Shown: one piece after another, positions 9,878-17,853 of the stretch
Position numbering within the stretch: the first letter of the stretch is position 1
Layout: the number at the start of each line of letters is the position of its first letter
Assembly (NCBI RefSeq): GCF_901827185.1
Contig: NZ_LR594672.1
Span: 248,001 to 312,000 of the forward strand
DNA length: 64,000 nt
Reading direction: 5' to 3'
Origin: Variovorax sp. PBL-E5
GTDB taxonomy: Bacteria; Pseudomonadota; Gammaproteobacteria; Burkholderiales; Burkholderiaceae_C
Notes under the pieces: generated by a model
Databases searched by the model: none
What the model was told of the DNA's origin: nothing
What the model saw: the letters and a program-made list of their open reading frames with translations, nothing else
Made by a program: the position numbers and the translations under genes

Positions 9878-9904
9878 CCCAGCCCTCCCAGCTGGGCTTT
9901 TTTT
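9878..9904 (+). terminator. Rho-independent terminator
   Basis: The stem CCCAGC/GCTGGG with a 7-nt loop is followed by C and seven T. It ends the unit of the three genes 8344-9862. Confidence 0.8.
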
Positions 9905-9973
9905 CATGCTTTCGCCGTGGGAGGGGCCGCCGTACTTAGGGTGGCCAGGTCCGGCCGCCGGCCAGGGTGAATA

Positions 9974-10399
9974 ATGCGCCGGATGCACACCCCAGATTCG
10001 CTGAAGGCCTTCCTCGAGGCGCAACCGCTGCGTGGCGCCCTGTTGGCAAAGCTCGCGCCTGCCAAGGACGGGCACCACCCCCGGCCACATCTCGCCGCGG
10101 TGCACGTTCTCCTCAGCACCGCGACGCCGTCCGTCATGGAGTTCAAGCTGGAGCATTCCTGCCTTCTTGCGGATTCGACGTCGGACACGCCCGACCAGGC
10201 CGTATTCGTCTTTTTCCAGCAGCATCTGAAGCAGGGCGGCCTAGACGGCATGACCGACACTGACCTCCTTGCAACGCGCTATCTCTTCCTGGCCTTTGCC
10301 GACGAATTGAAAAATGTCTTTTCGGCGGTGCACGAAGAGTGGGTGCCAAGGCGTCGGCCCGGCGCGCTACTGCTTCCGCCGCGCCGGACCCGTGAGTGA
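9974..10399 (+). CDS. Hypothetical protein
   Basis: 141 residues; the start may be 9974 or the ATG at 9983. Helical, with no membrane segment. The C-terminal region (FADELKNVFSAVHEEW) resembles the end of the 8880 product. It is followed after 6 bp by the 10406 gene, suggesting co-transcription. Function unknown. Confidence 0.55.
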   Translation: MRRMHTPDSLKAFLEAQPLRGALLAKLAPAKDGHHPRPHLAAVHVLLSTATPSVMEFKLEHSCLLADSTSDTPDQAVFVFFQQHLKQGGLDGMTDTDLLATRYLFLAFADELKNVFSAVHEEWVPRRRPGALLLPPRRTRE

Positions 10400-10405
10400 C
10401 CTCAA

Positions 10406-11341
10406 ATGGACCCACTGCAGTTTGCACGCAATCTGCGCAGCCCGGCCTTGCCGGCCAACGCTTCGGAGTCAGCGAAGCTAAGGCGGGTGGCCAATGGCGT
10501 GCGAGCCATCGTACCGCCGCAGCTGCAGGCACTTGGCTTGACACCTACGACCGAATGGGGCGGACGCCGGGAGTTCATCCTCGGCTACATCGGCGGTGTC
10601 GCGCTGGGCATCTGCCGGGCGCTGAACATCGGGCGTCTCTCGGCAGAAGCTGCGCTATCGGCGGTGATGGATATGGCCGGTGCGTTCGCGAACGACAAGC
10701 CGACCGTGGGCGAGCTCGTCGGGTTAATCGAGGACGGCCGCCGAGCCTTCCTGGCTGGGATGGCTGCTGGGCGCGCCGACGGCCTTGCATGGGAGACGAC
10801 CACCCCCGCCGCAGGCCTCGTCGGTGCCTTTCAATCAGGGCGCCGAACTTCCCCGCCAGGGCAGGCCGACCCTTCCGCCGAACCGGCAGGCACCCGCTTT
10901 GGCAAGGCCGGCGTCGCAATGCGACGCTTGGAGCGCTATCTGGTCGAGCACCTGCCGCGGGTAACGCTAATCCTCTGCACCGCCCTGGTACTCGGCATCA
11001 CCTTCCAGGCTTGGTCGACGCGCCACGCCGGAAAGACTGCTATCAAGGAGCGGGAGGAAGCGGAGCAGGCTGTGGGCAGGGATGCGAGCAACAGTGCAGC
11101 AATCCTTCTTGGGGCCTACCAGAAGTGCCGTATCGTCGGCGTCAGTGACTTGCACCTTTGTGCGACGCACAACGGGCCTTTCCCTCAAGACCGCGCCGCC
11201 AAGGCGATGGCAGCCCTCGCCCTGGACTATCGCGCGAGGTTCGACAGCAGTTGTGCCCAGGTGCACAGTACCCAGGAATGTCTGGACCTGCTGTCGCGCG
11301 CCTTGCGGATAACGCAGGCCGAGGAGGCACTGGAAAAGTAG
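10406..11341 (+). CDS. Hypothetical membrane protein
   Basis: 311 residues. The N-terminal domain of about 180 residues has a Gly/Ala-rich hydrophobic patch (EFILGYIGGVALGICRALNI). A Pro-rich linker follows, then one transmembrane helix (LILCTALVLGITFQAW, about residues 190-207). The C-terminal domain has four Cys (KCRIVG, LCATHN, SSCAQV, QECLDL) that would form disulfides if periplasmic. No family recognised. Confidence 0.65.
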   Translation: MDPLQFARNLRSPALPANASESAKLRRVANGVRAIVPPQLQALGLTPTTEWGGRREFILGYIGGVALGICRALNIGRLSAEAALSAVMDMAGAFANDKPTVGELVGLIEDGRRAFLAGMAAGRADGLAWETTTPAAGLVGAFQSGRRTSPPGQADPSAEPAGTRFGKAGVAMRRLERYLVEHLPRVTLILCTALVLGITFQAWSTRHAGKTAIKEREEAEQAVGRDASNSAAILLGAYQKCRIVGVSDLHLCATHNGPFPQDRAAKAMAALALDYRARFDSSCAQVHSTQECLDLLSRALRITQAEEALEK

Positions 11342-11429
11342 TTCGAGACGGCAACCTTGCCGGAGACGGCGAGAAGCGCGCGAGGTGCAGGGGCGGCCCT
11401 ATACGCAGCAGGCCCCAACGGAGATTCTT

Positions 11430-11849
11430 ATGAAACGTGTTCACTTCCTGCCGCGGCACATGGCGGAGAAAATCCACCCCTTGCCGAACTGCGGCGTCAT
11501 CTCGCTGACGACACCTGGCGACCCGGACGCTGTGCTCCATTCGGGATGGGCAGCAGTTCTGCGCCTCGCATTCCACGATGCCGACAAGCCTGAGCCGGAG
11601 CGCATCGTGTTCAGCAAGGAGATGGCCCGCGAAATCGTGGCCTTTCTGCGCGCGAACGAGCAGCTCGACGAAGTGCTGGTGCATTGCGACCTTGGCATCA
11701 GCCGAAGCGCGGCCGTCGCGCTTTTCATCCGGGACACCTTCGACGTCCTTACCTACCGTCGGGGCGTTCCGGTCGACATCCGCTACAGCCAATACAACCG
11801 CCTAGTATATCGCCTTTTGAGCGACGCCTACTGGCGGGACGCTGATTGA
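11430..11849 (+). CDS. Protein-tyrosine/dual-specificity phosphatase-like protein
   Basis: 139 residues. HCDLGISRSAA contains the P-loop signature H-C-x5-R-S of cysteine phosphatases (catalytic Cys and Arg both present), near residue 88. A preceding Asp-rich segment (FHDADKPEPE) could supply the general acid. GGAG at 11420-11423 decides the start at 11430. It lies alone between a membrane-protein gene and a terminator. The substrate (phosphoprotein, nucleotide or RNA 5' end) cannot be predicted. Confidence 0.8.
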   Translation: MKRVHFLPRHMAEKIHPLPNCGVISLTTPGDPDAVLHSGWAAVLRLAFHDADKPEPERIVFSKEMAREIVAFLRANEQLDEVLVHCDLGISRSAAVALFIRDTFDVLTYRRGVPVDIRYSQYNRLVYRLLSDAYWRDAD

Positions 11850-11852
11850 ACA

Positions 11853-11879
11853 AATACCGCCATCTGGCGGTATTTTTTT
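11853..11879 (+). terminator. Rho-independent terminator
   Basis: Ten-bp perfect stem AATACCGCCA/TGGCGGTATT with a 2-nt apex, followed by a T-run. It ends the phosphatase-like gene. Confidence 0.9.
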
Positions 11880-11940
11880 GCTCTCAGCGCTGAGCTGGCG
11901 CGACCTTTGTCGCGTTTCCGAACCTCCCCGCGCCGGGCCT

Positions 11941-11974
11941 GAAAAACGCCCTGCAACCAGAAGGCTGCAGGGCG
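11941..11974 (-). terminator. Rho-independent terminator (minus strand)
   Basis: On the minus strand the stem CGCCCTGCA/TGCAGGGCG is followed by TTTTTC. It lies just past the stop of the 11982-12185 gene. Confidence 0.85.
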
Positions 11975-11981
11975 GGAATGG

Positions 11982-12185
11982 TCAGAATTGGGCGACTGGC
12001 TTGACGCCGAGCCTGGCCGGAACGCCCCGAATCAGGTTCAGGAACTTGTCGTCCGGCTGCTTCTCCGACTTCTGCACGACGCCATAGGTGTCGTAAGGGC
12101 CGTTTACGGCAACGTACGCTCCGACGTGAAGCTGGAAACGCGAGGACAGCTGGTAGAGGCTGCCGGTGTACTTTGGGTTGGCCAT
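11982..12185 (-). CDS. Small hypothetical protein
   Basis: 67 residues from the ATG at 12185 (MANPKYTGSLYQLSSRF...), with AGGA about 8 bases upstream. The longer frame to 12281 has poor composition. The sequence is beta-rich (FQLHVGAYVAVNGPYDTYGVV) and could be a small barrel. It has its own terminator and is divergent from the DndC-like gene, so the region between them is probably a shared regulatory stretch. Confidence 0.65.
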   Translation of the reverse strand: MANPKYTGSLYQLSSRFQLHVGAYVAVNGPYDTYGVVQKSEKQPDDKFLNLIRGVPARLGVKPVAQF

Positions 12186-12275
12186 GGGGTGTCCTGGAAT
12201 GCTGCTGCAGCGCAAAGAGCGGCAAGGCGGGCAGCGGTTTAGAAGGTGACTGCCTTGTCTAGTGACGACGCCTCC

Positions 12276-12329
12276 TAGCATCTCATTTTGCTTGGCTAAA
12301 ACGCGTGCGAGATGCTAAACTGTTTAGCA
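12276..12329. promoter_or_regulatory. Nested inverted repeats, probable operator
   Basis: TAGCATCTC (12276-12284) is repeated inverted as GAGATGCTA (12309-12317). This overlaps a second perfect palindrome, TGCTAAAC-T-GTTTAGCA (12313-12329). The block lies between a minus-strand small gene and the DndC-like gene, about 100 bp before its start. The symmetry suggests a dimeric repressor site. Which protein binds is unknown. Confidence 0.55.
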
Positions 12330-12425
12330 ACTCTTAGCCCAAGGCTTATAGGCGACCTAGCATAGTTCTCCTCGTTCAGACTGGGGCTTCTTCGAACTCT
12401 TCTAGCCGAGCTCAATCGGTCGACA

Positions 12426-14207
12426 ATGCTTGCAACTGAACTCTCAGAGGCCCACCTGCGTGAACACGAGGCCATGGCGGTCCTGCGCGGCCTGTTGGAG
12501 GCTGGCTCGCCGCTGCTGGTGGCCTATAGCGGAGGCAAGGACTCCTCCATCGTCCTGGCCCTGACGCTCAACGCTGCCCTCAGCCTAAAACGCGCCGGCG
12601 GCATCGTGCCACCCATCCTGGTCACCCACGGAGACACCGGCATCGAGAACCCAACCGTCTCGGCGCTGGCGATGCAGGAGTTGGAGAAGGTGCGTCGATT
12701 CGCCGTCCGCCATGGCCTGGTCGTACGGGCCGACGTCGCCCGCCCGGCGCTCAACGACACCTGGGCGGTCTCGGTTCTCTCGGGGCGCAAGCTCCCGACC
12801 TTCGCAAACTCGTCGTCTCGCGACTGCACCATCGGCTACAAGATTTTGCCAATGGTTAAGCTGCGAAAGCGCCTCCTGGCCGCGTTCGGCAAGCACGCCG
12901 GCCGCCCAGTCACCGTCATTGGCACCCGATTCGAGGAATCTACTGGTCGCGCGGAACGCATGGACGAGCGCAAGGAGTCCGCCTTCGTGCCCTGGGAGAA
13001 GGATGGCGCGCTCTACCTAAGCCCCATCGCGCTATGGACGTCGGACGATGTCTGGGAGAGCCTCGGAAGAATGCGTGCTGGCGACATGGAGGCCTTCACC
13101 GACGCGGCCGACGTGTTCGACCTCTACGCCGCGGGTGGCGGTTCCTCCTGCGCAGTAGTCGCCGACATGGCGAGTGAGGGCGCCAAGAAGTCGCGGGCCT
13201 GCGGTGCACGCTTCGGGTGTTCGCTTTGCGCGGCCGTCGGCCGGGACAAGTCGCTTGAGAACATGCTCGAGTCGGGCCCCGGCTACGCCTGGCTCCGCGG
13301 GCTCAACAACATCCAGCGCTTCCTAGTGGACACGCAGTACGATTTTGACCGCAGGACGTGGCTTGGGCGCACCTTGGACAAGGACGGGTTCCTGCCGGTG
13401 GCGCCGGACACGTATTCGCCGGCGATGCTCAAAGAACTCCTTCGCTACTGCCTGACCGCCGATGCCGACGAAGCGCGCGCCTGCCGCAGAGACGGCCTGG
13501 CCGCGCCACGCTTCGAGCTGGTCTCGCCGCAGGCTCTTGTTGCCATCGATGCACTGTGGGGGCTTCACGGCAACGCCGAGCGCCCTTTCGCCGCGGTGGA
13601 GGTGTGGCTGGACGTGCACGTGAACGGCGCGCGCTACTATCCGCCGAAGGACGTGATTGCGTATCCGGTCCAGAGCTTTCCGGCGCCGCGCTTCATCGCT
13701 GTGGGGGAGGAATGGGACCAGGGGTACGCGGGGGACTATTCAGGCCTTCGCGACCTGCACGCCGAGCTCGCGGCACGCGAGGGCACGCCCAACCGCAGGC
13801 TGGGTAACGGCCGAGAAGTCCTGCAGTTGTGGGAGTCCGAGCTGTTCGAGGTCGACGTGGAGGGCGCGGACACGTTCCTGGCCTGGGAGGCGGAGGGCAA
13901 GGTTGCCGACACCGCCAGCGGCGCTTCGTCGGGCGCCATCTCGTTCTTCTATTACGCGCAGCTCGGCGTCCTGGCCACGTCCGCGCGCCACACCGGCATG
14001 CTGGATTCCATCGTCCGGCGGACACGTTGGAAGCAACGTGAAGGGGTCGCGGGGCCGGTGTCTGCTGCCAAGGTGAAGGCGATGGCGCTCTCCAAGACTG
14101 AGCGGGACGTTCAGGCTGCGCAGCGTCAGGCGTCAGGAAACGCCTTCCTTGGCCCGACTCCCGAAGTGCCACTGCGCATGAAGCTGTGCCGCCCAGCCTA
14201 TGTCTGA
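12426..14207 (+). CDS. DndC-like phosphoadenosine phosphosulfate reductase family protein
   Basis: 593 residues. The N-terminal 290 carry the PP-loop YSGGKDS (34-40), RDCTIGYK (132-139), GTRFEESTGRAERM (166-179) and WTSDDVW (204-210). A Cys cluster follows: Cys242, Cys259, Cys265 and Cys268 (CGARFGCSLC), then RDKS. These are the hallmarks of DndC, the ATP-pyrophosphatase and iron-sulfur protein of DNA phosphorothioation. About 300 extra residues of unknown type follow. No dndB, dndD, dndE or cysteine-desulfurase gene is nearby, so the substrate may not be DNA. It is preceded by a palindromic operator and followed by a Nudix gene. Confidence 0.8.
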   Translation: MLATELSEAHLREHEAMAVLRGLLEAGSPLLVAYSGGKDSSIVLALTLNAALSLKRAGGIVPPILVTHGDTGIENPTVSALAMQELEKVRRFAVRHGLVVRADVARPALNDTWAVSVLSGRKLPTFANSSSRDCTIGYKILPMVKLRKRLLAAFGKHAGRPVTVIGTRFEESTGRAERMDERKESAFVPWEKDGALYLSPIALWTSDDVWESLGRMRAGDMEAFTDAADVFDLYAAGGGSSCAVVADMASEGAKKSRACGARFGCSLCAAVGRDKSLENMLESGPGYAWLRGLNNIQRFLVDTQYDFDRRTWLGRTLDKDGFLPVAPDTYSPAMLKELLRYCLTADADEARACRRDGLAAPRFELVSPQALVAIDALWGLHGNAERPFAAVEVWLDVHVNGARYYPPKDVIAYPVQSFPAPRFIAVGEEWDQGYAGDYSGLRDLHAELAAREGTPNRRLGNGREVLQLWESELFEVDVEGADTFLAWEAEGKVADTASGASSGAISFFYYAQLGVLATSARHTGMLDSIVRRTRWKQREGVAGPVSAAKVKAMALSKTERDVQAAQRQASGNAFLGPTPEVPLRMKLCRPAYV

Positions 14208-14310
14208 AGGTCGCCCCGGCAGGTGCCTCCCCTAACCATCGCCTACGACGGTACCTCGCGGCGATGCCCTTTGCTACACGCTTAAGGCAGTCTCCCTTAA
14301 AGCAACCAGT

Positions 14311-14745
14311 ATGAACAACCAGTCGCTCCCCCTCGCCGTCTGTCTCATGGCGGTTGTCGGCAATCACGTCGTAGCCGTTTCGCGACGCGACGACCCCACG
14401 CAGTGGGGCCTGCCTGGCGGCAAGGTCGACCCCGGCGAGACCGAACTGCAAGCGCTCTTGCGAGAAACGAAGGAAGAGATTGGCCTTGACGTCAGGACAT
14501 CCGACGTCGTGCCGCTGTTCGTCGGTCCCTGCGGCGGCGAGAACGGTACCAGGCGCTTCCTGGTGACAACGTACCTCCTCAACGCGCCGGCGCCCGAACT
14601 CTCCGCCTTGCAAGCAGAAGAGGGCCTGGCGGTCGCGTTGCAGCCCATCGCGCTGCTGCTGCGCCCGGACACGTCCCCCTTTGCTGCATACAACCAACAA
14701 GTCTCGTGGGCGTACGCCAAGCACATGGATGCCGCGCAAGCTTGA
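14311..14745 (+). CDS. Nudix hydrolase
   Basis: 144 residues with a complete Nudix box starting near residue 36 (GGKVDPGETELQALLRET, then KEEIGL), matching G-x5-E-x7-R-E-U-x-E-E-x-G-U. Nudix enzymes cleave nucleoside diphosphate-linked compounds using Mg2+ or Mn2+. The substrate cannot be told. It lies about 100 bp after the DndC-like gene on the same strand and is followed by a terminator. Confidence 0.88.
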   Translation: MNNQSLPLAVCLMAVVGNHVVAVSRRDDPTQWGLPGGKVDPGETELQALLRETKEEIGLDVRTSDVVPLFVGPCGGENGTRRFLVTTYLLNAPAPELSALQAEEGLAVALQPIALLLRPDTSPFAAYNQQVSWAYAKHMDAAQA

Positions 14746-14753
14746 TTCCAAGC

Positions 14754-14781
14754 AGCCCGGGCCTCGCGCCTGGGCTTTTTC
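14754..14781 (+). terminator. Rho-independent terminator
   Basis: The stem AGCCCGG/CCTGGGCT is followed by TTTTT. It ends the Nudix gene and lies directly before the convergent CoiA-like gene. Confidence 0.75.
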
Positions 14782-14789
14782 CTGCCCAT

Positions 14790-15872
14790 TCAGGCAGCGA
14801 GGTGCCCGCTGGGAACTGCTGCTGCATCGTGCAGCTTCCAGCGGCCTGCCCCGCGCTCGGTGCGGGTAAGCACGGCGGCGCCGAGGAGGGAGGACACCCG
14901 TGCGGGCGGGTTCTTCAATTCGCCAGGAGCGCCGAGCGCGGCGCGCAGCTTTTCCGTGACGTACTCGTTGGGCTGCGGCGCATTGCAGTGCAGGCAGATG
15001 TTGCTTGTCGGCGCCTTGGACCTCCTGCCGAGGTTGATTTCATACTGCTCGATACGGTTTAGACCGAGGCCGGCAAGCTCGCTCGAGCTTAGCGCGGCCT
15101 GCACGCCGGCGAGGGTCTGGGAAAGAGAAGCAGCGGTGAGCGGGTGATACCACCAGGGTTGTTCCGCGCTGTCGAGCATCCCGCAGACGTGCTTCAGCTG
15201 CCGTTTGCATGTCCAGCACTCGCCCAACAGGTATCCGACGTGGAGCGTTCGGGTGTATTCAGGCACCTCGTAGGTCAGCCGCTTGCCCAGCAGCGCCTCA
15301 ACGAACTCGGGCAGCGCCAGAGGGAATCCTTTGACCCGGGGCGGCACGCCGACCTCGAAGTCCTCGAGGGAGAAGACCGGGGTTTCCTTGTCCGTCAACG
15401 GCGCAATGCCGCTCTTCATCGGCGCGTGGAACCAGGCGCCGCGTACCCCGGAATCCCTGTAGCGGCGTTGCCGCCGAAGCGTCTCGGCGTGCGGCTGCGG
15501 GGACATCTGCACTTCGAACGCGACCTGGGCACGGCCGCGCTCGCAGAAGACGTCGGCAATCCACGCCTCGCCGGTGGGGCAGGCCCCCGGCCGCTCAGTG
15601 GTCACCGTCCAGCCGGCCGCGTGCGCCGCCTGCGCGATGAGCTGTTTGCAGTAGAGGTGCTGGGCGCTTTCAGGGGCGGTGGCACAAGGTCCCTTACGGG
15701 CGTGCGCAAAGAAATAGTTCCCGAGCGGGCTCGTCTTGGGTACCGCTGCACGCTGGCAACAGGGCATGGTCAAGCCGAGCCGCTTGTAGGTAGCCTTGAG
15801 CTCCTCCCACTGGCCTTCCTCAAATTCGAAGGCGTGCAGGTTTGTCGTACCGGTGGTAGCGCGCAGAGGCAT
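14790..15872 (-). CDS. CoiA-like competence/nuclease-domain protein
   Basis: 360 residues. An N-terminal Cys pair and NYFFAHARKG match the zinc/HFAH region of CoiA proteins. The nuclease core follows: WIADVFCERG then VAFEVQMSPQ, the D...(E/Q)xQ variant of PD-(D/E)XK typical of CoiA. The C-terminal half has two Cys pairs (CWTCKRQ and CLHCNAP) likely to bind zinc. CoiA proteins assist DNA processing in transformation, but orphan versions also occur in mobile regions. There are no com genes next to it. Confidence 0.7.
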   Translation of the reverse strand: MPLRATTGTTNLHAFEFEEGQWEELKATYKRLGLTMPCCQRAAVPKTSPLGNYFFAHARKGPCATAPESAQHLYCKQLIAQAAHAAGWTVTTERPGACPTGEAWIADVFCERGRAQVAFEVQMSPQPHAETLRRQRRYRDSGVRGAWFHAPMKSGIAPLTDKETPVFSLEDFEVGVPPRVKGFPLALPEFVEALLGKRLTYEVPEYTRTLHVGYLLGECWTCKRQLKHVCGMLDSAEQPWWYHPLTAASLSQTLAGVQAALSSSELAGLGLNRIEQYEINLGRRSKAPTSNICLHCNAPQPNEYVTEKLRAALGAPGELKNPPARVSSLLGAAVLTRTERGAGRWKLHDAAAVPSGHLAA

Positions 15873-16079
15873 CGAGGGTTAGTCGTTCGGCGTAGCTTGG
15901 ATGATAGGGGCGCGGGGCTGTGGCGGCGACCCTCAACTTTTCCCTCATTCTGCCGATAACCCCTTCCAAACCCCCCAACGAAGGGGGGGGCGACCCTCGT
16001 ATTCATCCGCGCCGGCGATTCCGCGGGCGTGCTGACCTTCGCTATACGGCAAAGGGTCAACTCTCATCAAGGAAGCACT

Positions 16080-16403
16080 GTGCTCATCACCCAACAAGAA
16101 GTGGAGGCGCTCGCCCAAAAGCGAGGCCTGGTTCTCGAATTCCCCAAGGCTTGGGCCTTGAACAAGTGGGATATCGAACTGGTCAAGCCGCAGCCCGAAG
16201 GCACGAAGCCACCTGCCGAGCCTCGCAAGGTCCTGCAGACCAACAATGTCGGCGACCTGTGTCGATTCCTGGGCAAGGACGGCTACACGGAGATGGCGGG
16301 CAAGCAAATCCGCCGCACCGAGCCGACCATCTTCCACCTGTGGCACCACGACGGCACGCTCCTTCATAAGTTCACGGGCCCGGTCGCGCTGATGCGCGAC
16401 TAG
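16080..16403 (+). CDS. Hypothetical protein
   Basis: 107 residues from the GTG at 16080, with AAGGAAG (16069-16075) at good spacing; the longer frame from 16029 lacks a site. Sequence: an N-terminal helix (TQQEVEALAQKRGLVLEF), then a basic/proline segment, then NVGDLCRFLGKDGYTEM. The end is His-rich (IFHLWHHDG). No family recognised. It is divergent from the CoiA-like gene. Confidence 0.6.
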   Translation: MLITQQEVEALAQKRGLVLEFPKAWALNKWDIELVKPQPEGTKPPAEPRKVLQTNNVGDLCRFLGKDGYTEMAGKQIRRTEPTIFHLWHHDGTLLHKFTGPVALMRD

Positions 16404-16676
16404 CCGGGCCACTGCAACGCAATACATGCATCCGCATTCGGGCCGAATAGTGCCCCGCTCGGCCGTAAACGTAAACGGGTCGATGAGCGAACCGTCGGGG
16501 CCGACGCTCATGGTCCAAACCTGAAGGCGCTGACCGAGGCAAACGGGGCCCGGGCCACGGAAGGGAGCCAGACCTCAAGCGGGAAAACGCGCAGCGTCAC
16601 AATCCGCTGGTATGTCGCGTCCCCACGGCAAACATGCCTGTGGAGGCCAAGGGGGGCAGGAGGCGCGCTTTCGAGA

Positions 16677-16706
16677 GCGTCTCATTCCGCTTAAGCGGTG
16701 AGACGC
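16677..16706. promoter_or_regulatory. Long inverted repeat just upstream of the 16717 gene
   Basis: GCGTCTCA-TT-CCGCTT is followed at once by AAGCGGTGAGACGC: 14-bp arms with only a TT bulge. It ends 10 bases before the start codon, and GAGACGC is repeated once more between. It could be an operator or an mRNA hairpin masking the start. The rest of 16404-16676 contains nothing I recognise. Confidence 0.5.
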
Positions 16707-16716
16707 ATGAGACGCG

Positions 16717-17724
16717 ATGCGCACGAAGCAGCAATGGCCACCGAGGCTTCTGCCTGGCGTGCTCCGGCCCCGCCAGCGCCAGGCCATGGAGCTGTTGGTG
16801 AACAATGCATCCCACTGCCCATGCCTGTTCTTTGAGGGAGTCCGCGTGCCGCATGCCTTGACGTTTGAAAACTACTTCCTGGAAGCGGAGGAGGGGCGCG
16901 TTCGCCTGAAGGTCGTTCCGTCGGTCGATGGGCTTGTGCTCGACCAGGACGACCGATACGCCTTTGACTTCGTGCTCCTTCCGGCGGCAAGGGCCGGGGC
17001 CTGGGCGGACGTCTACCTCTTCACCTGCGACACCTGCGGGGACCCAGGCTGCGCTCGCATCGAGGGCGCCATTAGGCTGGAGGCGAGCCTCGGGCACACG
17101 ACCTGGGTGATACCCGAATCGCTCCGCTCACAGCTGAATCCTGCGTTCCATGGCAAAGGACCGCTGAAACTCACCTTTGATGACAAGGCGTACTCGGCGG
17201 AGCTCGAACGCGTCATGGATGCCGTCAGGGCGGAGTCACGTCGTCTTGGCCGCAATGTTGACCTCGTCCCTTGGACGATGAGCGACGGCGAGCCCACGCT
17301 GGACCTGGAGGCGCACGTCGAAAAACTCATTCTCCGCAGGAGGTGGCTCGAATGGCGGGAGCGGGTGTGGGGTGCGCTCGACGACACGCACCTGGAGCTC
17401 GAGTTTCCAAGCGGCTACGTCCATGCCATCACGGTGGAGTGCCTCGCAAACCTCGTTGTGGGCAAAGGGCCCGCGACACCCTGGACCGAGCAGGTTGGCC
17501 GCGAAATCGAAGCGGACGTGGCGCCGCGCTTGAAAGCAGAGCTCGAGTCCGTCGTGGCTCTCGCCAAGACGCTGGGGTGGCCAACCATCTTGCGCGAGGG
17601 ATTCACTGCTGACCGCAGCCCGGAAGGCCTAGAGCTGGGCGAACTCGAGCGAGAGACTGGATGGTCACAAGCGAAGCTGTCGCTCACGACGCACGCGCAG
17701 CGCTACCCGCCAGATTCTGAATAG
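16717..17724 (+). CDS. Hypothetical protein
   Basis: 335 residues from the ATG at 16717; an ATG at 16786 (MELLVNN) is an alternative that would leave the inverted repeat in the leader. The middle has FTCDTCGDPGC (about residue 110), a compact Cys cluster that may bind a metal. The C-terminal half is Glu/Arg-rich and helical. No signal peptide. Function unknown. Confidence 0.65.
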   Translation: MRTKQQWPPRLLPGVLRPRQRQAMELLVNNASHCPCLFFEGVRVPHALTFENYFLEAEEGRVRLKVVPSVDGLVLDQDDRYAFDFVLLPAARAGAWADVYLFTCDTCGDPGCARIEGAIRLEASLGHTTWVIPESLRSQLNPAFHGKGPLKLTFDDKAYSAELERVMDAVRAESRRLGRNVDLVPWTMSDGEPTLDLEAHVEKLILRRRWLEWRERVWGALDDTHLELEFPSGYVHAITVECLANLVVGKGPATPWTEQVGREIEADVAPRLKAELESVVALAKTLGWPTILREGFTADRSPEGLELGELERETGWSQAKLSLTTHAQRYPPDSE

Positions 17725-17853
17725 TCGACGCGCGAAGGCCGAGCCACCGACCCCCTCGATGCAGGCCCACATCCTGCCCTTCTAGCTAGACAGAGGTCAC
17801 CGAAACGGCCATCATGCCGCCTGGCGCGTCAGAGCGCGGTCAAAGGAGCGGCG

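Noticed and set aside
13693..14751. 352-codon minus-strand frame
   Set aside because: Antisense to the DndC-like and Nudix genes; the second half is Arg/Pro repeats.
15945..16511. Minus-strand frame beginning MSVGPDGSLIDPFTF
   Set aside because: The first 35 codons look protein-like with a Cys pair, but it runs antisense through the 16080-16403 gene and lacks a clear ribosome binding site.
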